NCBI RefSeq assembly: GCF_039555335.1
Contig: NC_092637.1
Location: 37,429,026 to 37,493,025 of the forward strand
DNA: 64,000 nucleotides
Direction of reading: 5' to 3'
From: Amphiura filiformis
Taxonomy: Eukaryota > Echinodermata > Ophiuroidea > Amphilepidida > Amphiuridae
Part shown: one piece after another, positions 12,031 to 24,900 of the stretch
Layout: each line of letters begins with the position of its first letter
Position numbering within the stretch: position 1 is the stretch's first letter
The notes under the pieces: model-generated
What the model was told of the DNA's origin: nothing
The model's database searches: none
Seen by the model: only the letters and a program-made list of their open reading frames with translations
Made by a program: the position numbers and the translations under genes

Positions 12031-12757
12031 GACATATAGGCAGCAAACTTCATTTCCCATTTATAATATAACTTTGACATACTATGTTCAGAATGACTCA
12101 TTGGTAACAAATTTAATCAGACAAAAGGCCAAAAATTATGAGAAGCAAATTTTTATTTATTAATCAAATTCTATAACAACTATATCCCTTTTCAGAAAAC
12201 GTACAAAAATATAATTTCTAAGAATATATTTTTTGTACAGTTGCAGATATTGCACTTTAATATAATTCATCGCTGCAAACAAAATGTATTATCCTAATCG
12301 TATGTTACATAAATTATTATAATCCAATTACCATGATAGTAGAAACTGTTAAAAATAAGACATTCCTGTTTACCAAATGTCCAGTATCAACCAATATGAT
12401 TGGTTAATAATATCCCATTATAGATGACAAGAGTGTATGGATGTTTAAAAACAACATGCACCCCTGTTTTTAAAATGTTCCACTCCTAATGTCCAATATC
12501 AAGCAATCTGATTGGTTAATGACAGTCTGGAAGGTACCATTTCAGACAACTAGAGGAGTGTTGAAAAACACCAATAACAAAATATCCCAATCAAAATTCC
12601 ACTATAAAAGCAATTCAATTTATTGATAACAAATTATCTGGTAGATACCATAATTACAAGAATGTTCAAAAAAGCATATCCCCTTGATTATCAATGTTCA
12701 AACCCAAATTTACCCTATCAAACAATTTGATTGGTTGATGGTATCAGGTTGATACCA
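12031..12757. other. 3' flank of the CCDC60-like gene
   Basis: This holds the probable 3' UTR of the minus-strand gene and further flank. Three copies of an AATCTGATTGGTTAATG-like string (about 12398, 12509, 12727) suggest a degenerate repeat. No other gene is seen. Confidence 0.5.
12619..12624 (-). terminator. candidate polyadenylation signal
   Basis: TTTATT on the plus strand is AATAAA on the minus strand, 134 bases beyond the stop codon of the CCDC60-like gene. It is the first canonical signal downstream of that stop. Confidence 0.5.
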
Positions 12758-12931
12758 TTATATCTGACTACTAGGGATGATCTGTGGGATTTTACGTTGC
12801 TGCAACCACTGAGAGAAATATTCTGGTGGCGCTAGGATGATGTTGTCCATGACAAACTGAATGGCCTGCTGCATGGGGATGGTAAGGAGTTGACTGGCTG
12901 GCATTGACATCATCAGTAAACAGAGCTTCTC
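12758..12931 (-). CDS. CCDC60-like terminal coding exon 12 (residues 622-678)
   Basis: Acceptor TTCTTTTAG; 57 codons then TAA. EKLCLLMMSMPASQLL leads into AIQFVMDNIILAPPEYFSQW and LQQRKIPQIIPSSQI. This C-terminal block is the main reason for the CCDC60-like name. Confidence 0.9.
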   Translation of the reverse strand, partial: EKLCLLMMSMPASQLLTIPMQQAIQFVMDNIILAPPEYFSQWLQQRKIPQIIPSSQI

Positions 12932-15900
12932 CTAAAAGAAAGAAAGATACCAAAATAAGAAAAGGAGTTGTCAGAGAGAGGAGTTACAAAGATGTTAGAA
13001 CAGATTACCAGCCTCTTCAGTAATTTGTCATCATATTTTGAAGTAGTGTTGCGAATAATATGACACCTTCATCTATTTCTTGATCATATCAAAGAAGAAA
13101 AAAGCTCATTAAAACCTCCCAGTCAGTGACATAGGTGCTTTTTCCAGAGGTAGAATTGACTCGTAAAAAAATATGCTTGCTCCAAATGCTGCAAATTTTA
13201 ACTCATGCAATATAGTTGCAATGATAATAGTGTTGGGTCTCCCCGGCAGTCCGAAACAGTGTCAGTCCGAACCACCGTCAGTCCGAATTTTTAGGGTTAG
13301 GGTTAGGTTTAGGGTTAGTGTTAGGGTTAGCATTAGGGATACTAACCCTAACCCTAAAAATATGGACTGATGGTGTTTCGGACTAAAGGGGTGTACCCAT
13401 AGTGTTGATATCACTCTCTGGAAAACTAAGCTGAAAAACTATAGGAATGTCTCAGTTTCTTGAATTGAATCAATTATCCAGTGTGCCTAATACTTGTGCT
13501 CAACAATCAACTTGAGATTTGACCACCCTCTGGTTTGAGATTTGACCACCCTTTGGTTTCGTTGTTTCAATCGCAAGAAGAATACCTTTGAATTTGGTAT
13601 AGATCTAGAGTCCTCCAGGTAGAATCTAGCGACTTTCTGTAGCAATTCTGACACTTCTGGGTCGTCTTTACCCACAGCAGACTCGGCTTCTGCTTTCATG
13701 TCTACGTACCTGTTACAACATAAAATTAATATAAAAAGGCGCTGAATTTTTGTACTCATGAGCTGTAATTTTTTGTGGGGGATGGCTTCAGAACTCAACC
13801 AACAGTCGACTGCTGGCATTCTGGCAGAACCGGTGTTTGAATCTGTTTTCTATTTTTCACAACAATAGTTTCTATTGTTCTGAATTGTAGAGAGATACCA
13901 TAAGTGGGGTAAATTCGGTTGGTAAAATCCTTTTTTTTTTTAACAGCAATATTGTTTTTAGTTATTGGTGTCAATTTGTCAAGAAATAATCAAAGTTATT
14001 ATATTTGGAAGAAATAATAGTCTCCCAGGTCCAATTTCCTCAATAATTGACAAACTAATTGGGATTTTTGACCAAAAATTGGCATTTTTTACATTTTTTT
14101 TTAAGAAAAAATAAATCGATCTATGTGAACAAAGATGTGTGCTTGGTTAATTTTGCAAGGGGTCAAATATCGCAACAAAAAAAAAACTTGCCCATATGCA
14201 GCAAAGATCAATTAAAAAAGTTTTAACATAGGCTTCAATCTGGGAAAATATATGTTATCTAAATGATAAAGGAGATATTAAAAGGGCCATGCACTGCTCC
14301 TTGTCCATGGGCCCGCCGCTCTTGCTACACCACTGACATCATGGCTTATTTTCAAGAGATGAGTATTTAAAGCCATATTATAACATTTCTGTAAAAATAG
14401 ATTAGTACTTATTTTCCATAAAATGTTAGCTTTTACTGTCAGATATGTCCCCTTTTCAATTTTGAGCCGAACAAGCGAGGTAAAGCATAGAAAATTGGAA
14501 TTTACTACTAGCGCCCATGCATGTTACTCCCAGCGTTGTAATACTGGTGCGATCTTCAGGGTGTGTGTGTATGTGTATCCCGCAGTCCCGCACGCCGTGT
14601 ACGTACTGTGCATACGTGTTCGACTAATATTTCCATCGTAATAATAAAACGCCTGTTCCATCGTTTTATTCAAAATCTCAGATTTTGACAAAACTACAGC
14701 ACCTAAAGTCTTGAATTTTGCAGGGTATCTTTATTGACTAAAGTACATTACAATCGTCTGTTTTACTTACCATTTTGATGGTTTAATTTCAATATCAGTA
14801 TCATCCGGTACAATACCAACTTGAGTGACAGGGGCCACATCCCTCATATGCTTCACTGTCTTCTCAAATAAAGGACTGCTATCGCATGAGTGAAACTTCT
14901 GACGAAATGTACGACATCGCTCTCTGAATAAAAAAATAAAAAATCTTCTCATATAGGTATAAAAAAGTTACATTCTTACACATAATGGCTTTTTGACACT
15001 GATTTCAAGTGTCAATCTTAGAATTCTTCCGACAAATGCCTTAAAAGTATGTTTATCTCTCTTCACGCGGGTGTCAACTGCAGACAACAAGTTTCAATTT
15101 TTTTTTTTTAATTCAAAAATTTCAGAAATGTAAATTTTCATGACCATATTTGGAATCAGCATGAAGAATGCATTAAAATGAGTACAAACAAACCTAGTAT
15201 TGGTTCAGTAGTTCTTAAGATAGCTCTTGATATTTTGAGAAAATATTTAAACACTTGAACTTTTTCCGTTGAAGCGCATGGCTAGCATGCAGAGCATTAA
15301 GGCATATTGGTAAAATAAAATTGGGAAAATTTCTCTCTGGGACTGCAAAATGAATGTGTGCTGTAGTTCTGATATCGGTCTCCCCTACACATCAGTTAGA
15401 CCTTCACTAGTCATAAAGTTGCTCATAAACATGAAACAACATACCGTCACATACCTTTCCATTCTCTCCAAGTCAGTCATGATTTCTCTGGTTAATTTTC
15501 TCTGTGTTTTTGTGAAATTTTCCTTCAAAGATTGCAGCGTCTTTTCAGGGTTGTGCTTATCCTTAGCTGTGCCATTGGCTGATACCTGGATGGGTCTCTT
15601 AGCTGTATTGAAGAGGAAAGATTTAACAAATCAGCATCATTTAATAGACCATTCCTATAATTGGTACCTTCCTGCCGTTGATGGAGTAAACAGAGCGATT
15701 ACCGAAAAGGGTGCAACTCTACTAGTGTTATTACAAGACTGCTCCAACCCAAACCCTAATCCTAAACTCCGTAAATGAGGACTGGACTCAAGTCTAACAA
15801 GTTGCACCCTATTCGGTAATTGTACCATGTAAACATCAATATCACATCGATTATCATGTAATATAAAATAAAGCAAAGTTGATATGGGTATCATGTGATT

Positions 15901-18900
15901 ATAAAATAATGAAATAATTATGTGATATCCTTCTTGACTACGCTTTTGCTACCCTAATATTGATGTGATATCGATGTTTACAGATTAAACCGTGGTTTTA
16001 TTGGTGAGCTGAACAGCCCAATTTATTGTTCAATTCACTTGCTAAACTACTTTTCAAAATTTCAAATGCCTACTTTGTATCAATTGACTCAAGATGACAA
16101 TAACCTATAAATATTAGTGTGCATTTCGGGTGCATTTGTAGAGTGCCGCACAAAGAAAGAGCTCATGGTGCTCAATGACCTCAGAATCAGATCACTTTTA
16201 AGTGAATTAAAATTCACTTCCTCCATCATGTAAATACCCACTGTCATGAGTACATAACATGTCAGTTAAGTGCCTTGATTGATGGAAAATGATATAAAAT
16301 TAACGTCTCAATTTTGCTCCTACCCAGACAAGAGCCTCATTTACTTATGTTGGGTCACATAATGCTCTTCATGACATATTGGTCCAATTTGTTGTGACTA
16401 TTTTGTTATTAAGAAATTGCAATCTATTCAGCTCAAAAAGGATAGATTAGGATAGCTCAGACTCCATTTCATAATCCTGGACTTTTTAATTATAACCAAA
16501 TAGAAATCTGGCAGAGCGTAATTAGTATTAAGATATGGAAAGATTTCTATACAAAAACGATTCTCTTATAAACCATCTATGCACACCCAGCAAACACAAA
16601 ACGTTTTCGACATAATTCGCAAAAGGTTAGAAAAGGTTGTCAGAAAACATTTAAATGTCGGGTTATATAAATGGTACATTAATGGTATAAAACGTTTTCA
16701 TAACATTAAATAACATTTGTTGGTAATTTACTGCACAGCAAACACAAATGTTTTACAGAAAACATTTAAATGTTGGGTTATATAAAGGGTATAAAAACGT
16801 TTTAATAACATTCCAAAAACATTTTTGAAAACTTGGTACAAATCATTCTAAACGGAATGTTATTTTGGGGTTGAAAAAATATTTTGCAAAAAATGTTTGC
16901 CTAAAATATTTACAATAACATTTTTAAAATGTTTTCACGACCTTTATATAACCCGACATTTAAATGTTATTAAAACGTTTTGTAAAAAACATTTTAAGAA
17001 CATTTCTGTGTTTGCTGGGTGCAAATATTTTAACATAATGTTATTTAAGTGTTGACAAAATATTTGGCCAAAAATGTTTGCAAAAATAGTTTACAATGAC
17101 ATTTCGAAAACATTTGTAAAATATTGTTGTAGTGTGTTTTCATACAAAACGTTTTAAAACGATTTCATGACCTTTATATAACCCGACATTTTAATGTTAT
17201 TAAAACGTTTTACCTAAACCAAAACCCAAAATATAACTTATTTAAAACGTTTTAAAAACGTTTCTGTGTTTGCTGGGCAGTTTCCACCTCGTTACACCTG
17301 AGCACACAGTGAATTGTCTCTGCACAGTCTTTGATTACACTACATGGTTGAGTGCATAGCAATGTAAGAGATGTGGTGCTTCTAGCTGAAAAAATAGGCC
17401 TCTTTGATTGGTTTTTGTCGAAACCTCAAGTGTTCCCTTCATCCAATCAGAATTTTTTTTATATCAAACGAAAGCTAACACTTCCCCTAAAAACACTTTT
17501 CATCACTAGGTCTACCTATCCAAGCACATTTTTTTGACCAAAATACAGGTTTTAAAAGTCAAAACCTCAAGTGTTCCTTACAATATTTTTCAAATTTTAT
17601 GTCATTAAATGAAAAAGCTCACTTATATTGTCCATATATACTAGCGTCACTAGAATTATCAATGGCCAATTCTCTTTAAATTGCAAATCTTGTGCAAAAA
17701 GTTACTATTTTCGCCTGTTTTGTCATACAGTTTTAATTCAACATGAACTATGACTTTGCTAAAGAGCGCTTACAAATTGATATATATCAATTTTGCTTCC
17801 CCAGACGAAACCCTCATTCATTTGTATTAGGCCTATGTCACATAATGCGCTTCATGTTAAATTGGTTCAATTTGTTGTGACAGTTTACACTGACCAACTC
17901 AGTGCCATATCCGCTATGTGTACAAAGAGGTTAATTTATGATAGGATAGCTCAAACTCCATTACATCACCCAGGACTCCATATAGCTCACTGTGCAAGAC
18001 TAACATGGCTATAATCAGCATATTGAATTCTTATTTATGGGAATGTCGAACCAAAATAATGTACACCTGCCTTTCTTTTTGTTAAAGGTCCAAAATCAAA
18101 CAATTTATCAAGGTTGGTAACATCATGGAACGTCATGATCAACAAAGATTTCAAGAATCTAAACCGCAACTGAAACTTGGAGCCGTAAATTTCAATGCTG
18201 ATGACGCACTAAGCTTGAATAACACTGGTAGGCGGCACTATGCCAAACAATGCCGAAAAGCAGGCCCATATAATGCAGGGGTGCAACCCCTCCATTTGGA
18301 AAAAGTATTAAAAGTCCCAAAATAACAATCAAAAAATCAGGTTTTTACACTTTTTGGTCAAAAAAAGGTCCACATTTTGGGAAGAAAGTCCACTTTTCAC
18401 AAAATTGCCCCCCCCCCCCCCCCTGGAAAAAAGCCCACTTTTTCAAAATCAGCACCCCCCCAAAAAAAAAAAATCCTGCATGTGGGCCTGGCGACAAGGT
18501 ATAACAGAATATGAAGAAAGCATGGCATCCTTCAATCAGAAGTTGCTTCCTTCAGCAATAATTGACTGAAGATCTTGCAAAGGATGAACACTTTGATTCT
18601 TACCCTTTTCTGCACTTGATAAGCTTACAGAAAGCCAATATGGCTGCTTGTTGGGTTGGTGATGATCATGATGTCTGTGCAGATGAAGCCATTTCATACC
18701 ATAACCTGGATTCTTTTCTGGAATATAATCATTCATTGAGACAATGGGTTATGTTTAATGTTGATTAATGAAGACATGTGTGTACATTCATATCAAAAGG
18801 ATGCACTTGTCGGCTGCTGCATGTTTCTCATTTCACACAATAACTGGGAATAAATAACTGGGACTCATTTCAAGTGGGGATCACTTTATATCATCCCCAA

Positions 18901-21900
18901 ATCACATGGCTTATTAATACCGAGAACATTCCATAACTATGTCACCTGGGGACGATTTGAAGTGACCTCCACTTGAGATGAGTATTTATTCCTAGCTATT
19001 GTGTCAAATGAGGTACATGCAGCAGCCGACAAGTGCATCGTTTTGATATGGATCATTACTCGTTGACTGCCGATAAACGTCCCAATAAATCGGACTTAGT
19101 CACCGGTCAGTTCTCATGATAGATCTCCATGGCTAACGATGGTTAACTATGAAAACATGTTAAAGGACATCAAGAAAATTTTCTAAGTTATTTATTTTGA
19201 GCTCTTTCGAGTATCGACGAGTAATGGATATATTCTGTAGATTTAGGTTTTGTCTGTGACTGCTAATGTGAGGCCGTCGTAGGTCGTACGGGGCTCAAAC
19301 GCGGTGGATGGGTGTAGCTCTGTCCTGGCAAGAAGAAGTTTATGATTGTTAAGTCATCCGACCCCGGGGCCCCCCTCCCAGGGGTCATTTTAGGTCAAAT
19401 AACTAAAGACTGTCATATGGGCATGAAACTAGGTCGTACGAGGCTCAAATTCGGTGGGTGGGTGTAGTTCTGTCCTGGCAAGAAGAAGTTTATGTTCGTT
19501 AAGTCATCCGACCCGGGGCCCCCTCCCAGGGGTCATTTGAGGTCAAATGACTAAAACTGTCATATGGGCATGAAACTAGGTCGTCACGGGGCTCAAACTC
19601 GGTGGGTGGGTGTAGTTCTGTCCTGGCAAGAAGATGTTTATGTTCGTTAAGTCATCCGACCCCGGATCCCCCTCCCAGGGGTCATTTGAGGTCAAATGAC
19701 TAAAAACTGTCATATGGGCCTGAAACTAGGTCGTACGGGATTCAAACTCGGTGGGTGGGTGACGTTCTGTCCTGGCAAGAAGATGTTTATGTTAGTTAAG
19801 TCATCCGACCCGGAGCCCCCTCCCAGGGGTCATTTGAGGTCAAATGACTAAAAACTGTCATATGGGTATGAAACTAGGTCGTACGAGGCTCAAACTCGGT
19901 GGGTGGGTGTAGTTCTGTCCTGTCAAGAGGAAGTTTATGTTTGTTAAGTCACCCGACCCCGGACCCCCTCCCAGGGGTCATTTGAGGTCAAATGACTAAA
20001 ACTGTCATATGGGCATGAAACTAGGTCGTCACGGGATTCAAACTCGGTGGGTGGGTGACGTTCTGTCCTGGCAAGAAGAAGTTTATGTTTGTTAAGTCAT
20101 CCGACCCCGGGCCCCCTCCCAGGGGTCATTTGAGGTCAAATGACTAAAAACTGTCATATGGGCATGAAACTTGGTGGGTACAGTCAACATTTAGAGACAA
20201 ATTTTTGGAAGGTCATTTTGGGGGTCGCCAGGGGTCATCTGAGGTCAAATTAGTAAAATTGTCATATGGGCATGTCACCATCAGCCTGGTAATCGCGCCC
20301 AGCCGAGAACCGCCAAATATGGGTAACCGCCCAGTCTATTTTAAAACTGATGCATCAATGACTATGTTCATCATGTCATATAGAGGCCTTGCATGCGACG
20401 TATCATCCCGTAAATATGGCGGACTACTCAAATGCATTCAACAAAAGCATGATTGCAATCTACCGTGACAGTTCGTCTCACACACATAATCCTGCACTAC
20501 GATCAAATAGGTTGATGACAACATTTGATTGAATGGACTGCACTCCGCCATAACTACGGCGAAGGACACCGGTTGAAAACCTTTGTTTGGAGCCAATCAA
20601 TAATTTCATGCAGGGCCTCTATTGTATCATTCTCACATAGATATAGAAAGACTAAATTCGTTCACTATCTATATTTTTACTTCTAGTAGAGCTCCAATCT
20701 AAGGGTTAAAGTTATGTTTTAGGTTAGGTTAGGATTTTTTAAAGTACCCAGTACAGTGAACCTTATGGTACAAATGCTGTGAAAATTTTAGCATAGGCCT
20801 ATTGAAACTAAACTGGTGAAATATGGGACAAAAGTGGAATAAATTCGCATAAAGCGCTAAAATGGCATTTTGTGGCTATAAAATGGCCAAATATGAGGTT
20901 AATTTCGACACAAACCAATACACAGGCGTCAATATTGGGGGGTGATTATATTAATTGACCATCCCCCTGGCAAAATATTGTGGCATTTATCCCCCCAATC
21001 TCGCCTATGTAATTTAGAGCCCTGTGACTCCATCGTCTCCCTCTCCTCTCTCCTCCTCCCCCTCCTTCCTTTTTTCTTCCTCCCCTTGGCGGAAACTCTA
21101 ACAGGCACAAAGGACCAATATGCGACACGTAATCTATTTCCTCTTCTTTCTATATCTAACCTCCTTGGGCCTACATATTAGTACTGATATATCATACGCT
21201 GGCGAAATTACGTAATTAATCGGATTAATTAACATACTGAGCAATAGGTGAAAACAATTTTGACAAAAGGAGTTGTCCTTGTCAATTTGTAGACATGTAC
21301 TTTTGATTATTTACATATAGCTTCTTCTCCAATCACTGTGTAAAACATCCATCCAAAAATCTGATTGCTATTATTATATGGATGAATGGACATATCACAA
21401 AAGGATTGCTTATCTCAATAGGGCATCTGACCGGCGTTATTGGGCGTTTTATCGGAGGTCACCGAGTAATGCCGAAATCAAAATCGATTTTATGTATTGT
21501 GTATGTATATCATAGGACGCTCGTATTAATTGTCTCTATGCGCTTGAGAATTCAACAATATAAATAATGGTAGCTCTATTATAATACACATTAATGTTTT
21601 AAGCAGATAAAATTCCAAAATATAATACGTTTTCTGCCTTTGCTTGTCACGTGGTAGGCCTATGTTGAAGTTGCGATTATATTTTTAAATAAGTTTCAGA
21701 TGAATAACAACAAGACCGAGTGGCCGAGTGGTCTAAGGCGCTAGGCTCATAGAGTACTAAGCGTTGCGCCGTGAGTTCGAACCCGCCTCTGCCAAACTTT
21801 ATATTAAAAGAAGTGAATTAAAATTTGACTTTTTTAAATTTCATATTTGGGAAATGTGACTGGGAGAATTTATGTATGGTGTGGAGTGGTGTGATAGGGC

Positions 21901-24900
21901 ATGTACTTTAACTGGCCGGCGCGGTCCGGTGACTTAGTCTTTATTGGGCGTTTTATCGGCAGTCAACGAGTAATGGTACACATATTTGAGTCAGGCATTT
22001 GGATGTAGGGTGGGGGGGGGGTGGGGGGAGGCTTTTGTTAACATAACACCAGCATACATGATATAGGCCTAACATTGGATGCACAGGAACTCCAGAAATC
22101 CAATAATTTGTAGTTTTTTATTTGATTTGTGTCAACAAAAATTTCGTAAAATGTTTGATATGAAATGGTGTAATATGGAGAACTATGTACTACAATAGCC
22201 TTATCCCAATGGCATACTCCAATGACCTCAAGTTTCAGAGTATGAGTTTTTGTACCCAAATATTCAAAGGTCATTCAATGAATGTGCAAATGTATTGGGG
22301 TTAAAATGTTGTGGATCCTAGTGGATGTCAATTAATAACTGAGATACACACCACACAGTGTCATCGCCCCGATATCTTCATGGTAGAAATCGCCATGGTA
22401 GGTTGAATCCACAGCCACGCATGGCCATTTTATTCCGACCTTATGAGACGCATAAATTAGCCAAGTGACCTGACTAAGGCTACTGACAATAGCCGGGTAA
22501 TTGATTTCTCGCTGTGTGAGTAAGCTTGTATACGACATGCATTGCGGTCAATGGTCATACTGCCTCCACTGGAGTAGTGAGTGCAGCTATAGCCTGCGCG
22601 CTGTAGTCCATACAGGACCAACGCAATATAAAATTAGAATTTTGGTCAGTTCTTGACTCAAGACGCACAGCCTTTTCTCAAGACGCAAGCTAACGACTAT
22701 CATATCTGTTCAACACATATTTTCAAGTTTATGAGACCAGATCTGGTTTACGGGAGAAATTCATCATTTTCTACACCGGTATCCGAAGATTTTCGTCTGA
22801 TATCAAAATCGTGCATAGCAATTCACGTGTATCGATCCCGGTATTTATTTTAGTATCTCTGCTGCACCAAATAATTATTAGCCAGGTGATGTCGGTGTGC
22901 ACCATTCACATTTGTAAAGTCTGCAACCATGCATGGTTTCCATCTACTCTAGAATTAAAATTAGGCGGAGGACACACGAGGTACGAGCTATGCTGACGAA
23001 ACAACGGTGACAGCCCATTCAAAATAGACGGTTAGCATTTATGAATAAAAGCAACATACTTAGAGTGGGGTACTTTGCCAAACCTCAACGGTTTTTGAAT
23101 AATATAATTTTGCTTTGATATCACATAACACATTATTTTTTGTGAAGATTTCATGATTATGTGTTTCAATGACAACGTCAAAAAGGGCAATATCGCATCC
23201 GCCACCACCTGATTAAAATTGTAAGCTATTTGTATATATTTGGGGCAGAAGCATACCCCTCAATGTGGTCAATCAAAGGGAAAATGGAAAATAGTAATTC
23301 CATCGGAAAAACATAATTAATTCTGACTTGGATTTGATTTGTCCGTAAATCTAGGATTGTCATGCATAAGGGCAAAAATAGTGTACCTCCTCCAGCATTG
23401 ATTGGCAAATTCCAAAATCTAACAATAATTCAGACGATGGTGGACGACGTCATTTTAATGCGGTAACAGCCAATATCGTAAACAAAACAAACAATATGAC
23501 GGCAACACTGCCTGGACGTTCGACGCAATTTAATATTATTTTTCCCCGAGCTCTATTGGCCCCGTTACAGAAAAAAAGCGCACAAAATATATTTCCTAGT
23601 GCAATATAAACATTTTCACATGAAAATAAATGATTTTGGATCCAAAATGAATGTGAAGAAAAAAAATTCTTGCGCTGGGGCGGGGATGGGGATCGAACTC
23701 GGACCGCGTGGGTGGCAGGTAATCCTGCACACCACTAGACCACGGAGGGCTATTGCGAAACATGGGTGAATTTTTAAATATTGTATCATAACATAGTGCG
23801 TTATTCATACAAAAAAATCAAAAAAATAGTACTTACAATGCGGTTCATTGTCGAACCTCAACGGATTTAGACTGATAAAATATTGCTTGAAAACATACAT
23901 ACACTTTTGGATTAGAGACATTTTCATGTTTACGTGTAAAACCAATGACGACGTCAAAATTCAGTCGATCTTGGCCGGCCCCCCCTGCAATAATTTGCAT
24001 ATTTAAGCTTGACATACTGCTGTTACTGTCCGTTTTCCTATACACAATACACAGTGCTCTTTCCCATTGACGCGTGACCTCTACAAATAGCCCTACATTA
24101 TGGGGATATGACTAGTTAACGTCGCTGTGTGAAAAATAACCGGCCAATATTAAAAGTACTCTAGTTCTAGAAAGTTCTAGAAAATATAGTTTTTAACATG
24201 TCCTAAATTTTTAGCTAATTTAGATGTTTGGAAATATTCGTACTTTGGTGTTTTAGTTAATGTTATAGGTAATAGTACATTGCCTAGTTAACGTCGCTGT
24301 GTGAAAAATAACCGGCCAATATTAAAAGTACTCTTCTAAAATTCTAGACAATATAGTTTTGTAACATGTCCTAAATTTTTAGCTAATTTAGGTGTTTGGA
24401 GAGGGTCGCACTTTTGTGTTTTAGGAAGAATATGTAAACGACAGATAACACCAAAAATATGAAGAAATTATTTCCAAACCGTGTTAAGTCAACAATCATT
24501 ATGTTGCTCATTTTCAAGAATGCTGGTTTACAAAAAGCAGGCCATTGTCTCATTTCGTGAACAAAGGTACACATACCATTGTTTCCTTTCGTTTCCTTTA
24601 TAATCGGTTACCCAACTGAAGCTATAATACCAGCTTTATTGCAATATCGCACATGAAAACAGACACATGTGCACAACCAGAGAAGATCCGATTTAATCAG
24701 TTGAGCTGTTTCAATGAGTGTTATCTTGGTTTAATAGCTTTTAATGGGGTTATGTCCTGCAAAGGTCGAGATAAATTCTACTGTAGACATGACTGCATCA
24801 TGAGTATTTCAAAAGTGTTAGCACATAGCACATAGTGTGTGTTCTTGGCACATAGCAAACAAGCGCATACCCCATTAGAACTATCTGCCAAATTGGCCAA

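Noticed and set aside
13290-13356. Chromosome-end or fusion-site telomere
   Set aside because: The TTAGGG units are few and degenerate and sit in a hairpin element inside an intron, with unique gene sequence on both sides.
15350-15778. A 142-codon plus-strand open frame
   Set aside because: It is antisense to coding exon 9 and runs into a foldback element. The minus-strand exon has matching phases and splice sites.
21714-21793. A functional tRNA gene
   Set aside because: Acceptor, anticodon and T stems all have mismatches. Only the pol III boxes are well kept.
22332-22538. A 68-codon minus-strand frame as an extra exon of the CCDC60-like gene
   Set aside because: Exons 8 and 9 already join in phase (NP-AKRP), so no coding exon is missing between them, and no matching splice sites were found.
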